From positions 434,001-498,000 of the forward strand of contig NZ_OZ018776.1 of assembly GCF_963970025.1 (NCBI RefSeq): 64,000 nucleotides of DNA, in the 5' to 3' direction. Of this stretch, positions 48,278-57,386 are shown one piece after another. The position numbers and the translations under genes were made by a program. Positions within the stretch are counted from its first letter, which is position 1. Each line of letters begins with the position of its first letter. The notes beneath the pieces were generated by a model. It saw only the letters and a program-made list of their open reading frames with translations. It had not been told where the DNA came from and did not search any database. Source of the stretch: Rickettsia helvetica. GTDB lineage: Bacteria > Pseudomonadota > Alphaproteobacteria > Rickettsiales > Rickettsiaceae.

Positions 48278-48415
48278 ATGATATCTTACACATATTTAAT
48301 TAAGGAACAACTTAAAGCTTCTTATCAAGAAATAGCTCAAGATACTCAAAGAGAAAAAGAAGCACACGACTGGGCAGAAGGTCTAATTCAGGGTAGTTTT
48401 GATGAAAAGAGGTGA
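48278..48415 (+). CDS. Antitoxin-like fragment
   Basis: A 45-codon reading frame begins MISYTYLIKEQLKASYQEIA and ends SFDEKR, overlapping the start of a MazF-like remnant on the same strand. The tail (AHDWAEGLIQGSFDEKR) is like the C-terminal, toxin-binding end of antitoxins paired with PemK toxins. No DNA-binding part remains, so it is probably a relic. Confidence 0.45.
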   Translation: MISYTYLIKEQLKASYQEIAQDTQREKEAHDWAEGLIQGSFDEKR

Positions 48416-48612
48416 GAAGTATGGTGGGTGATTTTTGATTCTTCTCTTGGTGGAGCAATAAGTAAAACAAGACCAGCAATAATTATCAGTAAGATGCAGC
48501 CAATGGAATGTTAAACAGAATAAAGCAATAACAGATCAAATAACAATAGCAAGTAGGTTAAGGTTAAAATCTAAAATTTCTGTAATAACCAATAATGAGA
48601 TGCAGTCTTGAA
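48406..48612 (+). pseudogene. MazF/PemK toxin remnant
   Basis: After ATGAAAAGAGGTGA an extra GA breaks the frame. It then reads VWWVIFDSSLGGAISKTRPA and IIISK, the conserved MazF N-terminus (note SKTRPAIIIS). Further shifts follow in LNRIKAITDQITIASRLRLK and VITNNEMQS. With the small upstream frame it forms a dead second toxin-antitoxin pair. Confidence 0.7.
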
Positions 48613-48653
48613 TATGCTCTAAAACTTCAGCTGGAGCTAGGTTTATATTTATA

Positions 48654-48689
48654 AAATTTAGGATAAGATTTAAATCTTATCCTAAATTT
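48654..48689. terminator. 36-bp perfect palindrome, bidirectional terminator
   Basis: The arm aaatttaggataagattt is followed directly by its exact complement. It lies between the toxin remnant and the stop of the convergent gene at 48694. The core ggataagattt/aaatcttatcc is shared with the palindrome at 40449-40475, which sits next to the other MazF locus. Confidence 0.7.
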
Positions 48690-48693
48690 AGAG

Positions 48694-49182
48694 TTAATAA
48701 CTTTCAATTTCAGCTAAATTTGTTACTTCTCCTGAAAATTTATAATAATCACTACTAGTAGAGTTAGGAATTTGTAAGTCAAATAATAGTGTTTTTTCTT
48801 CTTTATGCGGATCAACTAAGTAAGAATTTGTAATATCTGTAACTATTGGCGATAAGTAGGTTGTTGTTTCAATAAGCTTATTAATAGCATTCTGTCCGTC
48901 TTTTAATATTTTATCGACTAGTTTTTTATCTTTATAAAAAGTATTTACGGCACCTATTAAGGTTGTTGATATCTCATATATAATAACACCGTTTTTAATT
49001 ATATTGGTTATATTAGAGTCTAATTTTGCTGTTTTAGAAAAAATTAAAGAAATAACAGCAGGATATTTATTAAATACATTAGGTAATTCTAAAAAATTAT
49101 TTACGGCTGAATAGGCAGAATTTGTTGCTTCTGAAAAACAATTAAATGCTTTGTATATGTTTTCATAATTGTTATTGCTCAT
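48694..49182 (-). CDS. Hypothetical protein
   Basis: A 162-residue protein I do not recognise. It is rich in Asn, Thr and Ser, with amphipathic helical stretches (NSAYSAVNNFLEL, IKNGVIIYEISTTLIGAVNT) and no clear signal peptide. The last third is acidic. It may be a Rickettsia-specific protein. A palindromic terminator follows it, and it is 72 bases upstream of tsaD's 3' end in the same orientation. Confidence 0.6.
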   Translation of the reverse strand: MSNNNYENIYKAFNCFSEATNSAYSAVNNFLELPNVFNKYPAVISLIFSKTAKLDSNITNIIKNGVIIYEISTTLIGAVNTFYKDKKLVDKILKDGQNAINKLIETTTYLSPIVTDITNSYLVDPHKEEKTLLFDLQIPNSTSSDYYKFSGEVTNLAEIESY

Positions 49183-49253
49183 AAACTTACCTCTTTTTTA
49201 TATAGATAATTACATATCATACTACTAAATTAAGAAGTGTCAATATTAAAAAA

Positions 49254-50282
49254 TTATATTTCTTCCAAGCTCCACCTAGCTTTTGGACAGACATTCAAAG
49301 GAGTAAATAGCTTATTATTGTAACGCTCAAGTCCTGCATATGCAATCATTGCAGCATTATCGGTGCATAAGTGGATAGGTGGATAAATAAGCCGATAACC
49401 ATGTGTCTTAGCACTATTACTTAATATTTCTTGTAAATATTTATTAGCAGCAACACCGCCGGCAATTACTATATTTTTCTTATCGCAATTATTTATTATT
49501 TGTTCATATGCTCTAATAGCATCCTGTACCTTACTACCTAGAATTGCTCCTATAGTAAATTGAAAACTTGCCGCTATATCATTAATTACAGCGTCATTAA
49601 TTTCCTTTAAATTTATTATTAAAGTACGTACGGCAGTTTTAAGTCCTGAAAATGACATATTACAATTACCGTTGTTAATTATAGGTTTTGGAAATTTATA
49701 TTTATGAGGATTGCCAAGTTTTGCTCTTTTTTCAATTTTAGGTCCTCCAGGAAAAGCTAAGTTTAGCATTTTTGCTACCTTGTCAAAGGCTTCGCCTACG
49801 GCATCATCTATAGTAGATCCTAGTATTTTATATTCTCCGAGTCCTAACACTGCTACAAATTGGCAATGCCCACCTGAAGCTAGCAAGAGTAAATAAGGAT
49901 AAGGGATATTATCGGTTAATCTTGTGGTTAAGGCATGACCTTCTAAATGATTAATTGCAATAAAGGGTTTTTTTAAAGCACTGCTTAGCGATCTTGCAAA
50001 CATTGAGCCGACTATAACACCACCGATTAAACCTGGACCGGAAGTTGCAGCAACGGCACTAATTTCCGTTAATTTAGTATTGCTTTCTTCTAAAACGCTT
50101 TTTAATGCTTTATCTAGATTCGATAAATGAGAACGTGCAGCAATTTCAGGTACTACCCCTCCAAAAACTGCATGTTCTGTATTTTGTGAAATGATTATAT
50201 TAGATAAGATTTCTCGATTTTCGGTGATTATAGAAACAGCTGTATCATCACAGCTTGATTCTATACCTAAAATTTTTATCAT
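49254..50282 (-). CDS. tsaD: tRNA N6-adenosine threonylcarbamoyltransferase
   Basis: The catalytic subunit that transfers threonylcarbamoyl to A37 of ANN-decoding tRNAs, working with TsaB and TsaE. The 342-residue ASKHA-fold protein opens with ILGIESSCDDTAVSI and has the metal-binding HLEGH motif (AINHLEGHALTTR). GGHCQFV, DDAVGEAFDKVAKML and VAGGVAANKYL follow. It was formerly called gcp. It is intact. Confidence 0.96.
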   Translation of the reverse strand: MIKILGIESSCDDTAVSIITENREILSNIIISQNTEHAVFGGVVPEIAARSHLSNLDKALKSVLEESNTKLTEISAVAATSGPGLIGGVIVGSMFARSLSSALKKPFIAINHLEGHALTTRLTDNIPYPYLLLLASGGHCQFVAVLGLGEYKILGSTIDDAVGEAFDKVAKMLNLAFPGGPKIEKRAKLGNPHKYKFPKPIINNGNCNMSFSGLKTAVRTLIINLKEINDAVINDIAASFQFTIGAILGSKVQDAIRAYEQIINNCDKKNIVIAGGVAANKYLQEILSNSAKTHGYRLIYPPIHLCTDNAAMIAYAGLERYNNKLFTPLNVCPKARWSLEEI

Positions 50283-50369
50283 TCAAATTGAAACTAATTA
50301 GAGGTGTTGTTAAGTAAAAAATGATAGTTTGTGTCATTGCGAGAAGGTGTTGCCCGCGTGGATACCAAT

Positions 50370-50395
50370 GTCATTCCCGCCTACGCGGGAATGAC
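50370..50395. repeat. Short palindrome, family B type
   Basis: gtcattcccgcctacgcggg and its partner aatgac form a 26-base hairpin between tsaD and the desaturase gene, beside part of a family A arm (tcattgcgaga). It is probably a trimmed repeat copy. Confidence 0.55.
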
Positions 50396-50410
50396 ACCGA
50401 ATGGTTAAAA

Positions 50411-51598
50411 CTATACCTTCAAAGCATTCAATTTGTTATACAGCTTATAAATAGATTGTTCGGCATCAATAATTTTTTTATTAACTATTTTTAGTAATTT
50501 TTCCGAAGGTTTTTCTGTTATTTGCGTTGCAGAACTTACTTGCTCCGCTAAATTTTTAAGAGATTCCTGTATTTCTACAAAAGATTTTTTAAATTGTTTT
50601 TTAATAGTAATAGATGATTCTTCAAGCTCTTTAATTTTTAAGCATAGATTTTCTAATAAATGGTCTATTTTAGCTTGCATTAAGGTCAATTTTTGCTTTT
50701 GTTTTTCACTAAGATAGCTTAAAGTTTCTTGCATTTTTGCCTGTATACGTACTTTTGTAGTACGTTCAAGTTCTGAAGCTAAACCGATTTTACTCATTAA
50801 AAATATTATCCATTTGTGAACGTCAAAATGATACCATTTTGCACCGTTACGATAATCTGAAGGAAAAGCATGATGGTAATTATGCCAATTTTCACCGAGT
50901 AAGAATAATGCCATCCACCAAATATCTCCGGCAGTGCCTTTGTAATATTTTTTACTACCGGCAAAGTGGCATAAAGAATTAACACAGAATGTTGCTTGCT
51001 GCTGTAGGAATCTACCGAGTCCCATAAATAAAAATCCTGCATATGCCGATTGCATAGTACCGCCGACTAAGTAACCGATAAATAAAGGTACGACAATATT
51101 CATAAAAGCTGCTATTTGCCAATAATATTTCAGCTGCCATTTTAATAAACTGTTTTTCCCGTGCTTAGCCCAAGTAATGCGATCAATAGACTTATAGCTA
51201 CCGCTTCCGACTAGCATCCATCCTATATGAGACCACATAAAGCCTAAAAATTTATTGTCAAATTTTAATGGAGTATGCGGATCTTGATCTTCATCCGTAT
51301 ATCTATGATGCTTATAATGATTCGATGCCCAAGATAAAGCCGGTCCTTGTAATGTTCCTGCAGACAGCATAACTAAGACAAACTCGGCATATTTATTTAT
51401 TGTATAGGCATTATGAGACCATAACCTATGTAAACCGATCCCAACGGTAATATTATTAATATAATAACTAGCAATTATAAAAATAACTTCAGTTAGTCCT
51501 ATCCCATAATCAAACGAATATTTAACTACAAGAGATATAATAAAAATAGGATAAAATATTAAAGCAAATAAAGCAGGCTTATTTAGTTTACTTAACAT
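50411..51598 (-). CDS. Acyl-CoA/acyl-lipid desaturase
   Basis: A membrane di-iron fatty acid desaturase of 395 residues. The three histidine boxes are present: HRLWSHNAY, HYKHHRYTDEDQDPH and ENWHNYHHAF. About four membrane helices surround them. The last 110 residues are a Lys-rich coiled coil, which makes the protein longer than the simplest delta-9 desaturases. It would introduce a double bond in fatty acids and so tune membrane fluidity. It is intact. Confidence 0.9.
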   Translation of the reverse strand: MLSKLNKPALFALIFYPIFIISLVVKYSFDYGIGLTEVIFIIASYYINNITVGIGLHRLWSHNAYTINKYAEFVLVMLSAGTLQGPALSWASNHYKHHRYTDEDQDPHTPLKFDNKFLGFMWSHIGWMLVGSGSYKSIDRITWAKHGKNSLLKWQLKYYWQIAAFMNIVVPLFIGYLVGGTMQSAYAGFLFMGLGRFLQQQATFCVNSLCHFAGSKKYYKGTAGDIWWMALFLLGENWHNYHHAFPSDYRNGAKWYHFDVHKWIIFLMSKIGLASELERTTKVRIQAKMQETLSYLSEKQKQKLTLMQAKIDHLLENLCLKIKELEESSITIKKQFKKSFVEIQESLKNLAEQVSSATQITEKPSEKLLKIVNKKIIDAEQSIYKLYNKLNALKV

Positions 51599-51733
51599 AA
51601 AATTTACAGTTTTTAGTTATAAAATATATAAATCGGCAACGAAATCTTATTATATATAGTATACATAAAATATAATTAATAGATATTAACATACTTAATG
51701 CATAAATACAAAGAAAATTTTGACAACAAAATT

Positions 51734-52430
51734 CTAGTCGCTATCCTTATTTAAACAATAACCGATAAAATGAACGGTTTTAATAATTAAATTGTCTTTC
51801 CCTAAGGCCTCTCTAATCCTAATTTATATGAACATCTCATAGATGTTCATTAAAGGTCTCTTCACTTTCCCATAGATATTTTATTATTTCTTGACGCGAA
51901 AATACTTCATTTGGAAACTGAAAAAAAAGTAGTAAAATTTTAAACTCAGTAGGACCTAGACGAATATTTAGCCCGTCTTTGTATACTTTTTCAGTATTTA
52001 AATCAATATTTATATTCTTAAATTTAATAATATTATCTTGTAAAACTGATTTGGAATGTCTCAATAAACTTTTTAAAGTACCTACTATTTGCTCAGATAA
52101 GAAAGGCTTATAAAAAAATAGCACGTTATCGTCTATTTCTGTTAAATTTAATTGCTTGTTTGATAATAAGAATATTATGGGCGTTTTAGAAAATTTAATA
52201 AATTTTCTAACATTATTTTATTATTAAAGGATTTTCTTGTAATTCTGTACTAATAATCATGATAGCAAGCGGCTGACTAAAAAAATAAGTTAATGCTTTT
52301 TCTAGAGTTGAAACCCTAATTATATTAAATCCTGCTCTCTGATATCATTACTTAAAGAAATATTAACATTTTTTTCTTCTATAATTAAAACTTCAGGTAA
52401 TAGCTTATCAAATACTGAATTAATCTCCAT
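51734..52430 (-). pseudogene. OmpR/PhoB-type response regulator, decayed
   Basis: The receiver domain from 52430 is badly broken (MEINSVFDKLLPEVLIIEE, then stops). A better stretch (FFYKPFLSEQIVGTLKSLL) is the end of a receiver, with its conserved Lys-Pro. The winged-helix domain reads LGPTEFKILLLFFQFPNEVF and SRQEIIKYLWESEE. After a stop at 51837 it continues in other frames as DVHIN, then REALGKDNLIIKTVHFIGYC and LNKDSD, to 51734. The DNA-binding protein is no longer made. No sensor kinase gene is nearby. Confidence 0.75.
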
Positions 52431-52613
52431 TAATATTTGATAAATAATTAAAAACTTTTATAATAATTTATATTTATTAGGGTTTATAGCAAACTTTTTA
52501 TAAAAAGAAACAAAGAAATAATAATTTTTTAAAGATAATACTTGAATTTAATAGTTTTAGTTGCTATAAATAGCTTTGTTTTAAAGTTTGTTTGTTGGAG
52601 ATTCTTATATATC

Positions 52614-52979
52614 ATGAGCTTTTATGAATCAGTTTTTATTATACGCCAAGACGTATCATTAAACGATATAGATAAAATCGTTGATGATTTTGCTAAAATT
52701 ATTAAAGATAATAATGGCACTATCATAAAAAAAGAATATTGGGGGTTAAGAACTTTAGCTTACAAAGTCGGTAATAACAAAAAAGGGCATTATTATTTTT
52801 TAGGTCTAGATATTACTAGTAATGTAAAAGAAGAACTAGAAAGAAAAATGAAGCTTAACGAAAATATCATTAGATTTCTTACAATTAAAGCAGATTCAAT
52901 TAGTAGTGAACCTTCACCGATATTAAAAAATCAGAGTACAGAGAATACTCCGGTAATTGACGTAACGATTAATAATTAA
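52614..52979 (+). CDS. rpsF: 30S ribosomal protein S6
   Basis: A 121-residue small-subunit protein. The start at 52614 (MSFYESVFIIRQDVS) is preferred because it matches the S6 N-terminus. An upstream in-frame TTG at 52542 would add 24 unrelated residues. KKEYWGLRTLAYKVGNNKKG and YYFLGLDI are typical. It leads the rpsF-rpsR-rplI operon, the usual bacterial order. Confidence 0.96.
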   Translation: MSFYESVFIIRQDVSLNDIDKIVDDFAKIIKDNNGTIIKKEYWGLRTLAYKVGNNKKGHYYFLGLDITSNVKEELERKMKLNENIIRFLTIKADSISSEPSPILKNQSTENTPVIDVTINN

Positions 52980-53003
52980 ATTTGTAAGAATTAAGGTTAA
53001 AGA

Positions 53004-53291
53004 ATGTTAAAAAGTAATAATGCTAGTGAAACAGCTACTCGCAAGGTAGGAGATAAAACTGCTAAAAAAGTATTTTTTAGAAGACGTAAAGGATGCCCTC
53101 TTTCTGTGCCTAATGCACCTGTTATTGATTATAAAAATCCTGAGCTTTTAATAAAATTTGTCTCTGAAGGCGGTAGAATGCTACCAAGCAGGATCACAAA
53201 TGTTTGCGCAAAGAAACAAAGAAAGCTAAATAACGCTATTAAAATTGCAAGAATTTTAGCGTTATTACCTTTTGTATTTCAAGCTAAATAA
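53004..53291 (+). CDS. rpsR: 30S ribosomal protein S18
   Basis: A 95-residue basic protein that binds next to S6 on 16S rRNA. The conserved block is IDYKNPELLIKFVSEGGRML followed by PSRITNVCAKKQRKLNNAIK. The N-terminus (FFRRRKGCPLS) is typical. It lies between rpsF and rplI with short gaps (24 and 11 bases). Confidence 0.97.
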   Translation: MLKSNNASETATRKVGDKTAKKVFFRRRKGCPLSVPNAPVIDYKNPELLIKFVSEGGRMLPSRITNVCAKKQRKLNNAIKIARILALLPFVFQAK

Positions 53292-53302
53292 AGGCATAAT
53301 AC

Positions 53303-53818
53303 ATGGAAATTATATTAATAAAACCCGTAAGAAAATTAGGTAAAATTAGCGACATACTCAAAGTAGCAGATGGGTTTGGTCGTAATTATCTTTTACCGCA
53401 AAAATTAGCTATTAGAGCTACTGAGCCTAATAAAGAGCTAATAGTTAAGCAAAAACACGAATTTGAAGCAAAAGATAAGCAAATAAGAGAAGAAGTAGAA
53501 AAAATCAATGCTCTTATTAAAGATCAAAAATTAGTTTTTATCCGTCAAACATCAGATGACGGTAAACTTTTCGGTTCGGTTACTAATAAAGAAATAGCCG
53601 ATAAATTATCTGAAAATGTATCTTATAATATCTCTCATTCAAATATTATTCTTGATAAACAAATTAAATCTACCGGAATTTATACAGTTGAAATAAGACT
53701 CCATGCGGAGCTTAATTCTATAGTTACGGTTATTGTTGCAAGATCAGAATCAGAAGCACAAGATTATTTACGCGAACAAAAGACTGAAACTTCAGAAGAT
53801 TTAGCTGAGTCAGCATAA
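53303..53818 (+). CDS. rplI: 50S ribosomal protein L9
   Basis: A 171-residue large-subunit protein. The N-terminal domain has MEIILIKPVRKLGKISDILK followed by VADGFGRNYLLPQKLA, the L9 signature. A long connecting helix (HEFEAKDKQIREEVEKINAL) leads to the C-terminal domain (KLFGSVTNKEIADKL). The C-terminal Glu/Ser-rich extension is slightly longer than in E. coli. It closes the operon. Confidence 0.97.
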   Translation: MEIILIKPVRKLGKISDILKVADGFGRNYLLPQKLAIRATEPNKELIVKQKHEFEAKDKQIREEVEKINALIKDQKLVFIRQTSDDGKLFGSVTNKEIADKLSENVSYNISHSNIILDKQIKSTGIYTVEIRLHAELNSIVTVIVARSESEAQDYLREQKTETSEDLAESA

Positions 53819-53836
53819 ATTTTTCTTTATCATCTT

Positions 53837-53860
53837 AATCATCTAGCTAGGTGGTTTTTT
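53837..53860 (+). terminator. Rho-independent terminator after rplI
   Basis: The arm aatcatct pairs with aggtggtt, with two G-U wobbles, around the loop agct. The T-run tttttt overlaps the end of the stem. It stands 19 bases after the rplI stop, a fitting end for the ribosomal operon. Confidence 0.7.
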
Positions 53861-53939
53861 GTTACCCTTGCGAAAGCAGAGTACTGTTGCGTGGCTTGTG
53901 AAAAACCTGCTCGATGTCATTCTCGCGTGGATATCAAAT

Positions 53940-54032
53940 CGTCATTGCAAGCGACTGAAAGAAGCGTGGCAATCTCAGGATTTTGGCACGAGATTGCTTC
54001 GTCGAAACTTGCAGTTTCTTCTCACAATGATG
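53940..54032. repeat. Family A repeat, copy 5, opposite orientation
   Basis: The order of arms is reversed relative to the other copies: gcaagcgactgaaag and gcgtggcaatctcagg come first and gagattgcttcgtcgaaact comes after. The centre is short. It is preceded by fragments of family B (cgatgtcattctcgcgtgga). The whole 53861-54109 stretch is repeat-derived. The 71-codon open frame through it is not a gene. Confidence 0.7.
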
Positions 54033-54109
54033 AAAGGATATGAGCCATATAACAAAGCCTTTCCGCAGAAATGACGTTGTCAAACTTACAATACTAACAT
54101 TTTGCAACC

Positions 54110-55402
54110 ATGCTATATGAAAAATTTGAGTATAATATCAATAATCTAATAGGTAATTTTGGCTTATCTAAAATAGCGGTTGCAGTCTCCGGTGGGAGCG
54201 ATTCGGTAGCACTGCTTTATCTTGCTAATATTTGGGCAGAAAAAAATAATATAGAATTATTTGTTATATCGGTTGATCATAACTTACGGGAACAGTCGAA
54301 GCAAGAGACCCATTATATCCAAAATATCAGTAATAGTCTAAATCGCAAGCATTATAGTTTATCTTTTGATCATCAAAATAATTTTTCTAATTTACAAGAA
54401 AGAGCAAGAGAAGGACGCTATGATTTGATGACAAATCTATGCCTGGAACTCGATATATTAGTACTTCTAACTGCTCACCATGAGGATGATTACGTAGAAA
54501 ATTTTTGTTTAAGATTAGAGCGTAATAGCGGTATATTTGGACTTAGTAGCAGTAATATCAATTGGTATAATAATATACAAATAATTAGACCGCTATATAA
54601 TATTCTAAAAAGTGAATTAGTAGAGTATTTAGTCAACCATAATATAAAATGGTTTGAAGATGAATCGAATTTATCAGATAAATATAAGCGGAATCTTATT
54701 AGACAAAAATTAGCTAAAGAAGAAGATTATATTAAAGCCGCAATAATCTCACAACAACTTAAAACCAACAAACTTATAGAAAACGAGTTTAAGCCTGAAT
54801 TAATATCGGCGATAGTTGAAGCAGTCAAGATTTTTGAATATGGCTTTGCTTTTCTCGATTTAGTTAAATTTGATAAATTTTCAAATGAGGTAAAAGTACA
54901 AATAATTAATTTTTTACTGATAATGATTAGTGGACAATCTAGAGTAGCTCGTTTTTATTCGGTAGAACCTATTTTGAAATTAATTACTCAAGAGGTAAAC
55001 TTTAAGAATACCCTTCATGGCTGTGTAATTAAGCGTATACAAAACGAGTTACTTATATATAGGGAATTCGGCAAAAAATTACCTGAGAGTAAAATATTAC
55101 TAGATAAATCCATTATTTGGGATAATAGATTTTGCATCACAAGAAATCAAGAAACTCCAAATTATTTTGTAACTCATCTATCATTAGAAGATTATAAAAT
55201 GATAAAGAAACAATTAGATTTAGAACCTTTGAAAAATCTATCCTGCAAAAATCACAATGCAATTTTATTTACCTTACCTATCATTAAAATACTTGAAAAA
55301 GTTGTAGCAATACCACATATATCATATTATGATGACGACATGTGGAACTTTGAAGTATCTTTTTTTCCAAATTTTGTATCTCGTTTCACCCATTTTTGCT
55401 AG
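54110..55402 (+). CDS. tilS: tRNA(Ile)-lysidine synthase
   Basis: The enzyme converts C34 of the CAU-anticodon tRNA-Ile to lysidine, so that it reads AUA. The 430-residue protein has the PP-loop AVSGGSDSVALLYLA (about 25-39), the conserved VDHNLREQSKQE, and LTAHHEDDYVENFCLRLERN. The C-terminal half is the substrate-binding extension. It is followed by ftsH in the same orientation, as in many bacteria. It is intact. Confidence 0.94.
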   Translation: MLYEKFEYNINNLIGNFGLSKIAVAVSGGSDSVALLYLANIWAEKNNIELFVISVDHNLREQSKQETHYIQNISNSLNRKHYSLSFDHQNNFSNLQERAREGRYDLMTNLCLELDILVLLTAHHEDDYVENFCLRLERNSGIFGLSSSNINWYNNIQIIRPLYNILKSELVEYLVNHNIKWFEDESNLSDKYKRNLIRQKLAKEEDYIKAAIISQQLKTNKLIENEFKPELISAIVEAVKIFEYGFAFLDLVKFDKFSNEVKVQIINFLLIMISGQSRVARFYSVEPILKLITQEVNFKNTLHGCVIKRIQNELLIYREFGKKLPESKILLDKSIIWDNRFCITRNQETPNYFVTHLSLEDYKMIKKQLDLEPLKNLSCKNHNAILFTLPIIKILEKVVAIPHISYYDDDMWNFEVSFFPNFVSRFTHFC

Positions 55403-55455
55403 CACCGGTATTTAAGAGGCTATCTGTAAATAAATTTTAATTAGGTTTTATATCG

Positions 55456-57369
55456 ATGAATAATCAAGGTAGGAGTATTTTAGCTTGGGCAGCACTTTTT
55501 GTTTTTGTAATATTACTTTTTAATGTTTTCCAATCTGACGGTTTACTTGGCGGAAGAAATAATATAACTTTCTCGGATTTTTTAACACGAGTTGATGAAA
55601 AGACCGTTAATTCGGTAAAAATTCAAGGTAGAGTAATTGAAGGCACTTCAAATGACGACTCTACTTTTAGCACTTATGCTCCTGATTATCCTGATTTAGT
55701 AAATCGTCTTACTAGCAATGATGTTAATATTGAAGTAGTGCCTCTTGAAACAAGAATGAATACCTTTTTAGGCTTTTTAATTTCTTGGTTTCCTATGCTT
55801 TTATTAATAGGTGTTTGGGTTTTTTTCATGCGTCAAATGCATGGAGGCGGGAAAGTCATGGGATTTGGAAAATCTAAAGCTAGGTTGCTATCAGATAAAG
55901 GACCAAAAATTACCTTTAAAGATGTAGCAGGTATCGATGAAGCAAAAGAGGAATTAACTGAAATAGTAGATTTTTTAAGAGATCCAAGCAAGTTCCAAAA
56001 GCTTGGCGGTAAAATACCAAAAGGCTGCTTACTTATAGGTCCTCCTGGAACCGGTAAGACACTTCTTGCTAAAGCAATTGCAGGTGAGGCTAATGTTCCG
56101 TTTTTTAGCATATCCGGCTCTGATTTTGTTGAAATGTTTGTAGGGGTCGGTGCAAGCCGTGTGCGTGACATGTTTGAACAGGGTAAACGTAATGCTCCTT
56201 GTATTATCTTTATCGATGAAATTGATGCGGTAGGTCGCCATAGAGGTGTCGGTATGGGCGGCGGCAATGATGAACGTGAGCAAACCTTAAACCAAATGTT
56301 AGTCGAAATGGACGGATTTGAAGCAAACGAGGGAGTTGTGATCATTGCAGCTACAAACCGTCCTGACGTTCTTGATCGTGCATTACTACGTCCCGGTAGG
56401 TTTGATCGTCAAATTGCCGTTGCAAATCCTGATATAAATGGTCGTGAACAAATTCTAAAAGTACATTTAAAGAAAATTAAATATAACACTAGTGTATTAG
56501 CACGAATTATTGCTAGAGGTACTCCCGGCTTTTCCGGTGCAGAACTTGCTAATTTAGTTAATGAAGCTGCTCTTATTGCTGCAAGGCTTGGTAAGAAAGA
56601 AGTAGATATGCACGACATGGAAGAGGCAAAAGATAAAGTGCTGATGGGAGTCGCACGTCGCTCTATTGTAATGTCGGAGAAAGAAAAAAGGTTGACTGCA
56701 TATCATGAAGGAGGACATGCATTAGTCGGGCTTTATTGTCCTGCAGCATCGCCTATTCATAAAGCTACGATTATACCGCGTGGTAATGCTCTTGGGATGG
56801 TGCAAAGACTTCCTGAAACTGATGAATATTCTCAGAATCGTGAACAGATGGAATCATCTATAGCAGTTTATATGGCGGGAAGAGTAGCGGAGGAAATTAT
56901 TTTCGGTAGAAATAAAGTTACCTCAGGAGCTTCGTCGGATATAAAAGGTGCAACTAATATTGCAAGAGCGATGGTTACAAAAGCAGGTTTAAGCGATTTA
57001 ATAGGACCGATATTCCACGGTTCAAGCAGTGATGATATGTATGGTAGACAACCTAATAATGAAACCTCGGAAGCTACTGCAGAGTTAATTGATGCCGAAG
57101 TTAAAAGAATTATTACGCAAGGATATGAATTTGCAAAAGATATTTTAACAAAACATATAGATCAACTTCATACCTTAGCTAATGCTTTAATTGAATATGA
57201 GACATTGTCCGGTCAGCAAATTAAAAATTTACTTAGCGGTAGAGCTTTAGATTCAGAAGAGGAGAATAAATTTCCTTTTAATGATTCATCTACTATAAAA
57301 ATAGATAAAGAAAAATCACCTGAGAAAACAAAAACAACTAAAGCTAAAAAAGAAAATTCCGCTTCCTAA
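55456..57369 (+). CDS. ftsH: ATP-dependent zinc metalloprotease FtsH
   Basis: A membrane-anchored AAA+ protease that removes misassembled membrane proteins. In 637 residues it shows two membrane helices (ILAWAALFVFVILLFNVF and LGFLISWFPMLLLIGVWVFF), Walker A IGPPGTGKTLLAKA and Walker B CIIFIDEIDAVG. The second region of homology ends in RPGRFDRQ. The zinc site is HEGGH in LTAYHEGGHALVG. The Lys-rich tail is typical. It is intact. Confidence 0.97.
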   Translation: MNNQGRSILAWAALFVFVILLFNVFQSDGLLGGRNNITFSDFLTRVDEKTVNSVKIQGRVIEGTSNDDSTFSTYAPDYPDLVNRLTSNDVNIEVVPLETRMNTFLGFLISWFPMLLLIGVWVFFMRQMHGGGKVMGFGKSKARLLSDKGPKITFKDVAGIDEAKEELTEIVDFLRDPSKFQKLGGKIPKGCLLIGPPGTGKTLLAKAIAGEANVPFFSISGSDFVEMFVGVGASRVRDMFEQGKRNAPCIIFIDEIDAVGRHRGVGMGGGNDEREQTLNQMLVEMDGFEANEGVVIIAATNRPDVLDRALLRPGRFDRQIAVANPDINGREQILKVHLKKIKYNTSVLARIIARGTPGFSGAELANLVNEAALIAARLGKKEVDMHDMEEAKDKVLMGVARRSIVMSEKEKRLTAYHEGGHALVGLYCPAASPIHKATIIPRGNALGMVQRLPETDEYSQNREQMESSIAVYMAGRVAEEIIFGRNKVTSGASSDIKGATNIARAMVTKAGLSDLIGPIFHGSSSDDMYGRQPNNETSEATAELIDAEVKRIITQGYEFAKDILTKHIDQLHTLANALIEYETLSGQQIKNLLSGRALDSEEENKFPFNDSSTIKIDKEKSPEKTKTTKAKKENSAS

Positions 57370-57386
57370 GTTTAATAGTATAATTT

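Noticed and set aside
53859..54074. 71-codon open frame between rplI and tilS
   Set aside because: It runs through a family A repeat and family B fragments and has no recognisable protein features.
55833..56345. 170-codon minus-strand frame within ftsH
   Set aside because: It is a reverse-strand shadow of the conserved AAA domain.
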